Assembly: GCA_900095095.1 (NCBI GenBank)
Contig: FMBT01000470.1
Location: 23,325 to 87,324, forward strand
DNA: 64,000 bases
Reading direction: 5' to 3'
From: Fragilariopsis cylindrus CCMP1102
Lineage: Eukaryota; Bacillariophyta; Bacillariophyceae; Bacillariales; Bacillariaceae
The notes below the pieces were generated by a model that did not search any database, had not been told where the DNA came from, and saw only the letters and a program-made list of their open reading frames with translations. Position numbers and translations under genes: made by a program. Positions 32,001 through 41,145 of this stretch are shown piece by piece. Numbering within the stretch: the first letter of the stretch is position 1; each line of letters opens with the position of its first letter.

Positions 32001-33806
32001 TTGTTGTTCGTTACTGCTATTCAAATTCATCTTCGGGATTACAAGGTATTTAAAACAACCGACTCTTCGTCGAATGATCAGGGAGGGACGAGACTAGATA
32101 GGGATATTCTTACCGTCGAGGACTGCCTCATAAAACAGGATTTTCTCTCTAAATCAATCAAACCAGCCACGTTAATGGGGATGTTGACCCGAAATCGCTT
32201 TCATTATAACATGAATACAGATGGCTCATATAAGTGCTGTAACATCATAGTTTCGAGCTCTAGAATGGACGATTTGAAGGATCAAGAGTCTGATAACTCG
32301 TGTCTGCAAGCTTTGGAATTGTCGTTGTCAATTGTACAAAATACAGCGAGAATGATCAAGTTTAACCAAGCATTGGACAACCTGTTGCCTGGTGCAAATA
32401 TTGCTCGGTCTCAAAAGGTCCTGGGATTATCATTTTGGGTTCTTGGAGATTCCGGTCAAACCTGTGCGTTGACGTTTGGTGGTAGCGAGGATATAATGCC
32501 TGGTTCCCCATGCTCAAAATCGATTGTAAATGTTTTTTTTCCTAGCACTTCATTGGAATTGACTAAGCAGGGACGCGTTCGTTCTTTGTGCACTAATAAC
32601 CACTTGGATGCCATTTTTATAAGTCACCGTCGCGTTGACAAGGTACATCAACAGTCATGGAACGCTTTGACAACAAAAAGTTCTTATATATTTGACTTTG
32701 TGGGTGGTACGAAAGTGATGAGGGGAGCGCTCCATCGAAGACCTTCTCGTAGAAATATATTTGGGCATGCCGATTCTTCCACCTCATTTCGTACTATTGG
32801 AGAATTATCAACGGAACCCTCGGCTGCGATTCCAATATGCACACTGTCTAATTTATTTGAACTAGTCTATCGGTGTCTTCGTGAGCCAAGTGCAACACAA
32901 AGGATAATAAATCCATCTTTGGTTAGAAGAATTGTACACGGCCGTCTTTTGAATCTGTCGTTCTGTCAGGTGCAGTGCTACTGTATGCGGTGCATGTGTC
33001 CATTGATCGATTCTACTACAAACACAAGAGATGAAGCCACGAGTACCGGGAAACGGAAACGAAAAGAAACAACATTTGAGGAGCCTAGTTTTTGGCATCT
33101 CCCTCATCCAGAAGAGCATTTAGAGGGTATACATCGCACCCAAAACTGCGATTCCTCGATGGTTCGTGATAACCACTTACCGCAACATATACAGTTATCC
33201 AGCCTTCGGTGTCCTAAGAATGATTGTTCCAAAAATTCATTTGGTGTCAAGTGGGAATGTAGTGGTATTCTAGATGATGGTACCGGACAAGCAACCATGT
33301 ACGCCGATGGAGACGCTGCCTTGACGCTTCTGGGAATGTCTTCGGAAAATATTCAAATTATTGAACACGGTGTGTGGTCTATACGGGGTGGAAGTTTACT
33401 CTTCATGAAGTCTATACCACCATCGAAGCATCTCCGAGACAAGGTAATTCAAGTTCTTTCCACTACGCGAAGGAGAAATACTAAAAATGATAATCAAAGA
33501 TCTCCAATGATAATTTTTGATCCTATTAGACTGTTATCAATGGAAGATCGTGCCGCATATCTTCTAGAGAAACATTGCCGATCATCTAGCCGCCCACATC
33601 GTCCTTTAGACTATTATGTTCGATGCAAGCCGTTGGTAAGTGGGAACAAGATTCCGCATATGCATCACACTAAAATTGATTCTTTCTTTGCGGATCATGG
33701 TAGTTATAGTAATGGGAGTTGCACAATCTTTCGCGGACAAGTCGCAAGCTATACCTTACCGCCGCTAAAGTTGGAATTAGTTGACTGTGGTGCCAACTCA
33801 TCCTGA
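29091..33806 (+). CDS. large OB-fold/zinc-ribbon protein, CTC1-like (tentative), 1571 aa
   Basis: One uninterrupted frame of about 1571 codons. The clearest part is C-terminal: CYCMRCMC (about 32985) and LRCPKNDC (about 33212) could bind one zinc, and they are followed by VKWECSGILDDGTGQATMY, the beta-strand pattern of an OB-fold with inserted zinc ribbon as in RPA1 and CTC1. Midway, GVCLRSTLILLKN and several beta-rich blocks with 'R-IGAIIQANNIHIV' text (about 30590) look like further OB-folds. Size, the OB array and the terminal zinc OB fit CTC1, the large subunit of the CST telomere/replication complex; RPA1-like or another single-strand DNA-binding protein is the alternative. Poly-Ser, His and Gln inserts interrupt the N-terminal half. 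The ATG at 29091 is used because the frame upstream has none. The CTC1 identity is inference. Confidence 0.5.
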   Translation: MPSPLHGRIFHRLKIPQSSSDVPVSKKHRPKTKSIERGSAAAAAPTGKPVNDDTNTSSENRKLHYSCGFIFTTCTDSYDESSPRRNKEYLLSLPRDLLKLACDAVRSEREVIIRRYAEISLLESLETITTDNKKSTVFDNNNDYDVSISSSSSSTTTYSMIEVHEKGLEVLPSSHQEEPLQATQQQNQYLKDANNSSGNSSSNKTNRQPYDSDSERDNIWTLTQFWRKEQIDFQTMRTSRPKFCILATVDAISPIVAMDPSNPFALIEVYDKDNTDISCVIVLHGRAMLNHAAIFPLDTLVFRNVVYKPWSVPQILNDNNKQKNSSSSSINYPHLIGRIPSHVFVATTIDSVSWNHHHHHQFNGNFISRQQQKRNQQKRNQQQQQQQKQQHDRLQIGSSSMITPVNLVPMVQGRIYHVETLSIISGTGTATVIHYVDMVVLPKNELKYNYDGNNTGKAVDDNLPVPKLGLIKNTVSSTRFRCRLYLSHFPMSMDVQFSLRIGAIIQANNIHIVRSHNSQVESFSDVDVNIGTSYGVCLRSTLILLKNASDAACEEELKEQLVEVHESTEPGPKGNQITGSSPSTRSSDKSNMRLQTQFTVLCAKIHKCRGKGMNEYEDDTKNQRYGTSSDMDHTHHTIDRLLPFLNYGFRRKIDQTYLKDIYYKQVEDWVHRSFRASLRVPFNSGVLKDFIVNVLLKRNRNNEGPTKTRCSHEIFNPSANSPKIKRRSPPRSPYAEFFDHPFNLITPQDDGGDDMHDIPCGCHLSVEDRNYSSSRTSLLLDLNDIRTASQRYLDRQIMKKLSSSPLSSETKKLGASSQIKTGFTGSICVSLRELYGDKFRESKEPKDDHSDNEEKQNYDCFVGGFVSELHTASSHGVSSIADEGCQIPISFDQKRGQNANKNDFIIGQIDSAMISCLCIGSSSNEIFPENNNNDPVSCLHSSVSKVSRLPVLDQGKKHLMGNCSLVTLGGLLFVTAIQIHLRDYKVFKTTDSSSNDQGGTRLDRDILTVEDCLIKQDFLSKSIKPATLMGMLTRNRFHYNMNTDGSYKCCNIIVSSSRMDDLKDQESDNSCLQALELSLSIVQNTARMIKFNQALDNLLPGANIARSQKVLGLSFWVLGDSGQTCALTFGGSEDIMPGSPCSKSIVNVFFPSTSLELTKQGRVRSLCTNNHLDAIFISHRRVDKVHQQSWNALTTKSSYIFDFVGGTKVMRGALHRRPSRRNIFGHADSSTSFRTIGELSTEPSAAIPICTLSNLFELVYRCLREPSATQRIINPSLVRRIVHGRLLNLSFCQVQCYCMRCMCPLIDSTTNTRDEATSTGKRKRKETTFEEPSFWHLPHPEEHLEGIHRTQNCDSSMVRDNHLPQHIQLSSLRCPKNDCSKNSFGVKWECSGILDDGTGQATMYADGDAALTLLGMSSENIQIIEHGVWSIRGGSLLFMKSIPPSKHLRDKVIQVLSTTRRRNTKNDNQRSPMIIFDPIRLLSMEDRAAYLLEKHCRSSSRPHRPLDYYVRCKPLVSGNKIPHMHHTKIDSFFADHGSYSNGSCTIFRGQVASYTLPPLKLELVDCGANSS

Positions 33807-34057
33807 AAGCCTTCGCACAAGATAAAATAGTTTATTAGTTAATTTATAAAGCAAAAATCTTCAGCTCAAGAATAAAATGAATTTCTATAAGTTATTTATA
33901 TGACTACTTTATGATATTCAGGTCGTTCAGTAATAGGCTGTACCTTGTATAAGATACATATAATAATAGTCCTCGAACGCATATCATTGTGCTGCAGTAA
34001 GAATATTTTCCTGCAAACCAAAAGAAGCGGCGTTCGCTTTTCCCGTTCGTGTTGCAT

Positions 34058-34507
34058 TTACGAAGACGACTTATTAAAGCCAGGATATGCCTTGAACCGA
34101 AATCGTTGCTTCGAAGGAACATCAATCGCTTCGCCTGTGCGGGGGTTTACGCCTTTCGTTGGTTTGGACATGAAGCTGTCAAACTTTCCAAAGTTAGACA
34201 AACGCACTTCTTTACCGTCCGTTACTGCTTCAGCGATCGAATCGAGAATTGTGGCAAGAATTTTCTCAGATTTGTTTTTGGGGAGGTCATACGTCGTAGC
34301 TATCTCCTCAATAATTTGAGGTTTGTTCACAGTTACAACATTTTTGTCCTTGACCTCGGTCTTTACCACACCAGTGGTTGAGTAGGACTGCTGATTATAG
34401 AAGGAACTGAACATGGTTGACATAGGTTTACTACCGGTAACAACAAACGAGCTGCTTCGGCATTGCCTTGTTACCTGCGCTTGGACTGACCGGTAAATGA
34501 GCGACAT
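34058..34507 (-). CDS. HU/IHF-family DNA-binding protein with organelle presequence
   Basis: Residues about 58-145 are a bacterial-type HU domain: NKPQIIEEIATTYDL at the start, VRLSNFGKFDSF in the middle, then GVNPRTGEAIDVPSKQRFRFKA, the beta-arm motif (NPRTG) that intercalates DNA, and a short basic end. HU compacts and bends DNA as a dimer. The first 55 residues are basic, Ser/Gln-rich and free of acidic residues (MSLIYRSVQAQVTRQCRSSS), fitting a mitochondrial presequence; plastid HU is encoded in the plastid of some algae, so a mitochondrial nucleoid role is the better guess. The start ATG at 34507 is needed to include the presequence. The gene appears intact and intron-free. Confidence 0.88.
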   Translation of the reverse strand: MSLIYRSVQAQVTRQCRSSSFVVTGSKPMSTMFSSFYNQQSYSTTGVVKTEVKDKNVVTVNKPQIIEEIATTYDLPKNKSEKILATILDSIAEAVTDGKEVRLSNFGKFDSFMSKPTKGVNPRTGEAIDVPSKQRFRFKAYPGFNKSSS

Positions 34508-35369
34508 AGTGTTTCGAGTGTTGGAATTGAAGAATTAATATTTTCGAGACTGTGTTCAGGGGTTGTGTTTAATACTGTAGGACTGTAGGACTGTAAGTTA
34601 GTAGTTGTAATGGAAACCGAGGCCTTGACTCTTGACTTTCACTGTCAACTGATATTATTATTCTTTTTAAATCTTAAGAGACAAATGACACACGCGATGC
34701 ATTCGAATTAAATCCGAGCGAGCCGGTATGGTTCGGGAATGATTCTCAGTCACGGACAGACTTTTTCATTTTTCATTTTTCAATTCTAAATTTTTGGAAT
34801 TGAGATAATTACGTGGGATTAAAATTAAGCAGCGTGTTAATTTTTGAGAGCGTGTCCGCAAGGGAATAATAACGTTGAAAAACAAGTTTAATTAATTAAA
34901 CTTGTTGACATTACGTGGTTACTAAATACTTACGTTACTGAGTACTTTACTGTACTGAATACGGTACTGAATACTGTATGTATACAAGACACAAAACCTA
35001 AACCACACGGTCAACGGTCAATATGAAAATTCAACTGAAGCTAATCGATCGAACACAACCACAACACAACACAACACATCAACGACAACGACACAACACA
35101 ACACAACACAACACAACAACAACAACACCATATTTCCTCTATCTCTACATCTCTTTTGTTGGAACCTGACACAACATCATCGGCCGATGGTGTTGTCCGT
35201 TAGTTTGAAAACAGTTGGTTGTTTGTGTAAGGACAGTATGATGCATAATGTTGAAGCTCTTTTTCTTCTTTTCCGAATCATTCATCGAATCGACCATAAC
35301 CACAACACAACCACACAACAACAACACAACAACTAATAATAACAACAACAACAACAACACAACAACAAC
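34508..35369. other. intergenic region with palindrome and ACAAC repeats
   Basis: It contains the 26-bp palindrome at 34881-34906 and (ACAAC)n/(AAC)n runs at 35045-35130 and 35290-35369. No gene is seen. Confidence 0.5.
34881..34906. repeat. 26-bp perfect palindrome
   Basis: The half-site AACAAGTTTAATT at 34881-34893 is followed at once by its exact reverse complement. It shares the TTAATTAATTAA core type with the hairpin at 10282-10384 but not its flanks. Confidence 0.9.
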
Positions 35370-35513
35370 ATGTCATATGACAGAGCTGAGTTTGCTAGCA
35401 GCAAATTCGTGAATGCTATTGGGGATAAGAAGGATGTACAGTTTGCTGGAAAGGATCTTCGATCGTTCCGCACATCTCCCAACAATCTCCATGGCGCGTC
35501 ATATGATGAGTGA
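35370..35513 (+). CDS. possible 47-aa peptide or first exon
   Basis: The frame MSYDRAEFASSKFVNAIG..YDE starts right after an (AAC)n leader like that of the next gene and ends in TGA 35511-35513. GTGAGG overlaps the end, so it may instead be a first exon, but no partner exon was found. No domain is recognised. Confidence 0.25.
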   Translation: MSYDRAEFASSKFVNAIGDKKDVQFAGKDLRSFRTSPNNLHGASYDE

Positions 35514-35886
35514 GGAATCCCATGGTCGGTATTCCCTCTTCTTCTTAATCTCAATACATCACATAATTAATTACCTTCATGTACGAATACGATTGAGTCC
35601 ATTAAGTCAAACATGAGGGCGTGTGACTGAAATCAGTCACTAATCGTGATCGTCGATGAAAATAATAAGAAATCAAAGAGCTTTGCGCGAGTACTAGCAT
35701 AGCGTACTGTAGAGGTGTCCACGCGAGAAAAATGAGTTATTTTTTGCCAATCACGCTGTTCTGCCATCACCCAAAACGCAATCCATTGTCGTTTCTGGAC
35801 TCTTCTTCTTTATTCATTCATTCATTCGAAAGACGACGACTGTTTCTCCTTAACAGAAACAATAACAAAACAACAACAACAACAAG
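35514..35886. other. intergenic leader region
   Basis: Upstream flank of the three-exon orphan gene, ending in an A/C-rich leader (35860-35886). No further gene is seen. Confidence 0.5.
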
Positions 35887-38207
35887 ATGCTTCCGCTTCC
35901 ACGATCAGAAGAAGAGAAAATAATTTATGACAAAGAAGATTATTTTAAAAGGAAGAGAACAGAAGAAAAGAAAGGATGGGACGACGACAAGAGTAACAAC
36001 AACAACAGCGAGTCGTTGTCGTCCAATAACAACAAGGACGACGACAACGTCGGTGGTGGTGGTGGTGGTGGTGGCAACACCATCCAGCAGGGTAATGATA
36101 GCGGTGTAGGTGGTGGTATCTCTTCATCGTCATCATCGTCGTCATGTAAAAAGCAGAACGCGGTGGGTGCGGCGCCACAACGATCGACGACGCCAATTAA
36201 GAAGAAGCAATCGTCGAAGACTCCTACTCCTAATGCAGCTACTCATGATTACGTATCACCCAACAAAACCATTGACTGTTATGGTGGTATCGTCGATGTT
36301 CATCCGTACCCACATCATCCACCGTACCCACATCATCCACATCATCCACCGTACCCACATCATCCACCGTACCCACATCATCCACCGTACCCACATCCAC
36401 CGTACCCACATCATCCACCGTACCCACATCATCCACCGTACCCACATCATCCACCGTACCCACATCATCCACCGTACCCACATCCACCGTACCCACATCA
36501 TCCACCGTACCCACATCCACCGTACCCACATCATCCACCGTACCCACATCCATCGTACCCACATCATCCACCGTACCCACATCAGCAAGGTCCATCACGG
36601 CCACAACCAATGACGCCACAATCACAACAACAGCAACAACACCCACCGTATGAAGACTATGACGACGACGATGATAGTGCTACGTCAGATGCAATGGTGA
36701 GTCAATGCATCTACTGTATTGTTCATATTATTATTACCACTGTATGTAAATATGATATACATCATTTATTGTCATGGTTATGTCGACTCACACATCATAA
36801 CATTCTTACTACATTTCTTATTACATTTATAGTCCAACGACATGGGCGACGACTTCACTGAATCTTTATATATGAAAAAAGTACAAGCACTAACCGCCAC
36901 TGCTCTTGCTAAGAAAATAATACGGGACAACAAGATAGCCGAAGAAGACAACAAGACTGCGAAGATGATACGAGACTTGGACGAAAGGATAGCAAAAGAA
37001 ACTGCAGAGCGGAAGGCACTACAAGTAGAGAAGAAAAGAAAAAGAGCAAAAGAAACTGCAGATTGGAAGGCGCTACTAGAAGAGAAGAAAAGGAAAAGAA
37101 CAGAAGATAAGTCGGAGCAGAAGGTGCAACGACAAGAAGAAAAGAAAAGAAAGAAACAAGAAAAGAAGTCGGAAAAGTTGAAAGAATCGGTACGTGTTAA
37201 TTCTATTTGTGTTAGTTGTCAATGTTTATCCTTATATTTCTGTTATAATCTAACTTTTATTTGTTGAATCTCCTACCTTTTTGGTATAGAAAAAATCGTA
37301 CGAGATCAGCACAATTGAAAAGACACCCACACAACGGTTGGAGATGTGCTACAGGCAACTCACACCCAAACAAACAACCGAGTTGCTTGTGGTCCTTCCG
37401 AAAATAAGCAACGTAAAAAACGCTTTCCTTGGACATTCGTTCGTAACAAAAGACACAACGAGTCGTGCTCTCAAGTATCTTTTATCAGCAATTCGTCACG
37501 GATTAATGCATTATCCAGATACATGCCATCCAAAGGTAGTACAATGGAATGGTGTTTCTAAATTTTGTATTAACTCTCATATTCCGTTGCTTATTGCTTT
37601 ATTTATGGCCTTGAGAAATGATGATGATAATCACAAATTCAATAGTGAAGAGTGGAACAAAATTCACACGGAAGTGATGTACGGTTGCCAATACGCCATT
37701 GATCGAAAGAGAAAAGAGAAAGGGAAGGTTGGAAGCAATTCGAATCCACTAACGGGATCAACCATTGAAAAGACTGGCGAAGTTGATAAGGATGGCAAGC
37801 TTGTGTGGAAACGAATTGATGCCCGTCCTAAGTTTCACAATAATGCTAACATCAGAAATACAAGTCACCAGTTTACTGGTGGTGGAACTGGTTCTGCTTA
37901 TATTACAAGAACTGTTGACGGCGTGTCTATTGTTTGGCCTGAATTTAACGATATCATCACCGTACAAGCCATCACGGATCTAGGGAAAAGTCTGATGAAT
38001 CATCTTTCAATTACTGATCACTCTGTTGTGGGTAAGCTCCTTGAAATGCGTCATTGGCATTCCATGAACTATTTTGGCCATCGACCTGTTGGAATCTACT
38101 GGTTCCATAAAGATGGAGGAACATTATCTTCAATGACGAACGACGAAATGGAATCAGTAGCAAGTAAAGGTGCACAATGGATAAAGAGCACAGCTCAATA
38201 CAAATAG
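35887..38207 (+). CDS. orphan protein with PPYPHH repeats and coiled coil, 3 exons
   Basis: Exons 35887-36696, 36833-37189 and 37290-38207 join in phase 0 with GTGAGT..TATAG and GTACGT..TATAG introns (136 and 100 nt) and give 694 aa without a stop. Residues about 1-135 are charged and low in complexity (Asn, Gly, Ser runs). Residues about 140-235 are tandem PPYPHH/PPYPH units; about 260-390 form a Lys/Glu-rich coiled coil; the last 300 residues look globular (LTPKQTTELLVVLPK; VGIYWFHKDGGTLSSM near the end), but no family was recognised. Tyr/His/Pro repeats occur in structural and phase-separating proteins, which is only analogy here. The clean splice solution supports a real gene. Confidence 0.75.
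36301..36590 (+). repeat. coding minisatellite, 18- and 15-bp units
   Basis: Units CCGTACCCACATCATCCA (18 bp) and CCGTACCCACATCCA (15 bp) alternate about 16 times. Both lengths are multiples of three, so copy-number change would keep the reading frame of the orphan gene. Confidence 0.9.
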
Positions 38208-38353
38208 AATTTATATTGTTCAATATTTGTCTCATTATTATTATAAAAGTAGCCAGTGTGATCAACTCTATCGTAGTCATCTATCTATCTCTAGAATAAA
38301 CAATGTAGACTCACCCCCGGGGTACGACAGCACGAGCTATCTGTACTAAAATA

Positions 38354-38413
<60 letters not shown>

Positions 38414-38749
38414 CTAAAGAGAGAGACAAGAGATATAGAAACTTGGAATTCCCTTTTTGAAATGCTGTAAGATACTTATGATGCTCAAATTGCCTCTCTA
38501 TATTTCTTAATTATTGCCTATTTTAATGAATGTGGGAACGTAGCATTGTCAAGCAGCAAATACGATTGATGAAAATGTTTTATCTCTTTTCTACACTCTA
38601 TTCTAACAGGAACAAGTTTCTTTTAGAAAGTATTCTTTGGTAAAATTACATATTGCATATTATTGCAACAGTTTACAATCTTATTTCGGCATCTGAATGG
38701 TTTCGGAACCAATTACCTTATAACGTCTCGAGCAATACAACGATTGGTA
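38208..38749. other. convergent 3' intergenic region
   Basis: It holds the (CA)n microsatellite at 38355-38412. No gene is seen. Confidence 0.55.
38355..38412 (+). repeat. (CA)n microsatellite
   Basis: About 29 CA units with one TA interruption near the middle. Confidence 0.95.
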
Positions 38750-39958
38750 CTACGATGATACTGTATTTGATATTAATTTCGTTTTTGAGTTCTTTTTGGT
38801 TATCGGCACTTCAACTTTTTTCCAATAAGATTGTACCAATTCTTCGTATTCAGATTCTACAATTTCTTTCGCGCTCTTTAGGGACTCTCCTTCGTTGTAT
38901 GCATTCCCAGTAGCAATAACTTGCTTCTCCTGTTCCTCGTCTTCTTTTACTTGTGCTGAAGAAGGGAAATCTAAAAACGAATCACCCACCACCATACGCA
39001 TTTCACAAACAGAGTGATTATCATTCATAGATTCTTCAAGGAATAACTCAGCCATAAATATTGGAATACTTCCAGGCTGCCATCCCGACATTGCCATGCG
39101 ATTAACGATGTCGGCCTTGTCTTTCGTCGTAAAAGCAACACTAGCTGCGATAGTTTGGAAAAATTCTATCAATTTCATAGGTGCCGTCTCGCGATTATTG
39201 TCGTTTCTCTCGGGTAGTGTTATCATCAAGACAAAGTCATACCAATTATAGTCATCTAAGCTTTGTTCCTTTCGAACGGACAGTATTATCCTGGCCAGTG
39301 TTCGGGCGTGACCTAAACTATAGAAACTATCGTTCTCGAAAATGATTTCTGATGCTGCCGCTGCTGCTGATTGTGAATCATTGATTGTCGCTGTAAACTG
39401 TTGTTTTTTGGAGGGCCACTTGTATTCCTTAAGAAGGAACTCTTCAGCAAATCTCGAAACTTCTTGCGCCGATAGTGATTCTTTCGAGAGCGCCTCTTTG
39501 AGTAAGTCCTTCAAGGCGAAAATTCCCTCGCGAGTATCAAGACCCTTCCATTGAGGGGAGCGAACATTTTTAGGTTCATAAATTAACTTATTTTTGTCTT
39601 CATGGTCAATATCGTTGCTGTTTGATGATACTTCATGTCCAAGGTATAGACGAGTTAAGAATTCGGCCAAATTTTCCCCTGACCAGTGTTTGATCGCTGT
39701 TTTAAGTTGCATACCAGCATGCTGTGGCGAGCCGTCGTGAAAGATAGTAAACTCAGCGGCTTGTTGGGGTGTCCATGTTAAAGGAGAGCCTGGATCGTAC
39801 CCGCCATTGAATCGATGAAGGTTAAGCTGAGTGGATGCTGTTTTGTAAGAACGACGAACAACCGCTACAAATGCTTGAATATTATTATTGTTATTCCAAA
39901 CGAATGAATGGCACAAAAAAATCGTCGCAGTAAGAACTAGTGATCGTAACATCTTCAT
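38750..39958 (-). CDS. unknown probable plastid protein, 402 aa
   Basis: The N-terminus has a hydrophobic signal (LVLTATIFLCHSF) followed by NIQAFVAVVRRSYK, an ASAF-like Phe site with a basic, hydroxylated continuation, so plastid import is likely. The mature part is soluble. Recognisable local features are LTWTPQQAAEFTIFHDGSPQ near the start (a proline/aromatic block) and predicted helices (LDTREGIFALKDLLKEAL). No catalytic motif or family was recognised. The gene is intact and intron-free. The signal call is moderate; the function is unknown. Confidence 0.75.
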   Translation of the reverse strand: MKMLRSLVLTATIFLCHSFVWNNNNNIQAFVAVVRRSYKTASTQLNLHRFNGGYDPGSPLTWTPQQAAEFTIFHDGSPQHAGMQLKTAIKHWSGENLAEFLTRLYLGHEVSSNSNDIDHEDKNKLIYEPKNVRSPQWKGLDTREGIFALKDLLKEALSKESLSAQEVSRFAEEFLLKEYKWPSKKQQFTATINDSQSAAAAASEIIFENDSFYSLGHARTLARIILSVRKEQSLDDYNWYDFVLMITLPERNDNNRETAPMKLIEFFQTIAASVAFTTKDKADIVNRMAMSGWQPGSIPIFMAELFLEESMNDNHSVCEMRMVVGDSFLDFPSSAQVKEDEEQEKQVIATGNAYNEGESLKSAKEIVESEYEELVQSYWKKVEVPITKKNSKTKLISNTVSS

Positions 39959-41145
39959 TATTTTTTTGGTTGAACAGATCCGCCTGCTTTATATGCTTGC
40001 TGCGCTCTGCTGGTAAACAAAGTAGGGACTAAGTTGCTACTCGAGTGGTAGATAGTGCTGTAGAAAAGGATATTTGTGGTAATACGTTGAAAGGCGTTTT
40101 GAATTTTGAATTTTACACTTTTATGTTGGTACGCCTTATTGTAAAGAATAATTCTCATCTTTGTGTTGTTGAGTGAAGATGAGCGAGCGATGATGTCAGT
40201 GTCATCAAAAATTGAGCGAAAAATAAATCGAAACAATCGTCTCCCCCGAAGTACACAATTCAATTCAGCCAGGCAACATTATTGCTAATGTTTATGCCAG
40301 ACAAGAGTGAAATCACAAGATAAATACATAAATACAGTACCACAAATTCTGTTGGATCATTTCCACTTATATTGGAACAGTCGATGAATAACAATGGACT
40401 TAATCAAATCAATCATTGAGCTAAACTAAATCAAAAGAAGGTAGTAGGAATGGATGCGAAAACAAAAATCCTAACACACTTTTTGACATCTTCTATTTCT
40501 GGTAGCTATAGACAATGGTATAAATATAGCAGGAAAACTGAAAGCGCTACAGTAGAAAATTGATAGAAACCAACTCTATCTACAGACAATGGTCATTTTA
40601 AACCCCCTGCTATGTTGTCTTACAAAGTGCTAGAGTTGTGACTAAATTCAACGATCGGGGGATATCACAGGCTGTGTGCCCATGAAATCCTCTAATTGAA
40701 AGGACAGTTGGAATAAAATTTGATGCATTTTGAAGAATATTAACAATGTCTATTGACACAGGCTGTGGGAATAAAAAGTAGAGCTATTAGTGGTAAAGTG
40801 TAAATAATCTTGTTGTCTACAATGTTGTACTTTACAGTTGAAATTAAATCGGTAGACTTTAATTTGGACTCGGTAGTAACTTTATCATCGTCTTAGAAAA
40901 TAGGTAATCTGTAGAATGACGGATTATATACCAATTCCTAATTTCCTTTCCATCTAAAGGTGAGAGAAAATCTAGTATGGCGTACACCTGGTCGCAATTC
41001 AGGTACTTGTATAGTATACAAAAGTTTGAACGAAAGAATCCGTCTCATGTATAAACAAACTTCAAAAAAGGATAAAACTTGGAAATGACGAACGATCCCC
41101 CGTCGAAATCATCCCATGAATAAATTTGGCAAAGCGAGCAATCAT
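39959..41145. other. 1.2-kb intergenic region
   Basis: AT-rich; no conserved frame is seen. It is flanked by the start of the plastid protein gene and the 3' end of bHLH-PAS gene 1. Confidence 0.55.

Noticed and set aside
36239-36646. Long minus-strand frames over the PPYPHH repeat
   Set aside because: They are the antisense reading of a tandem repeat whose period is a multiple of three, so all frames stay open automatically. The plus-strand three-exon model explains the region.
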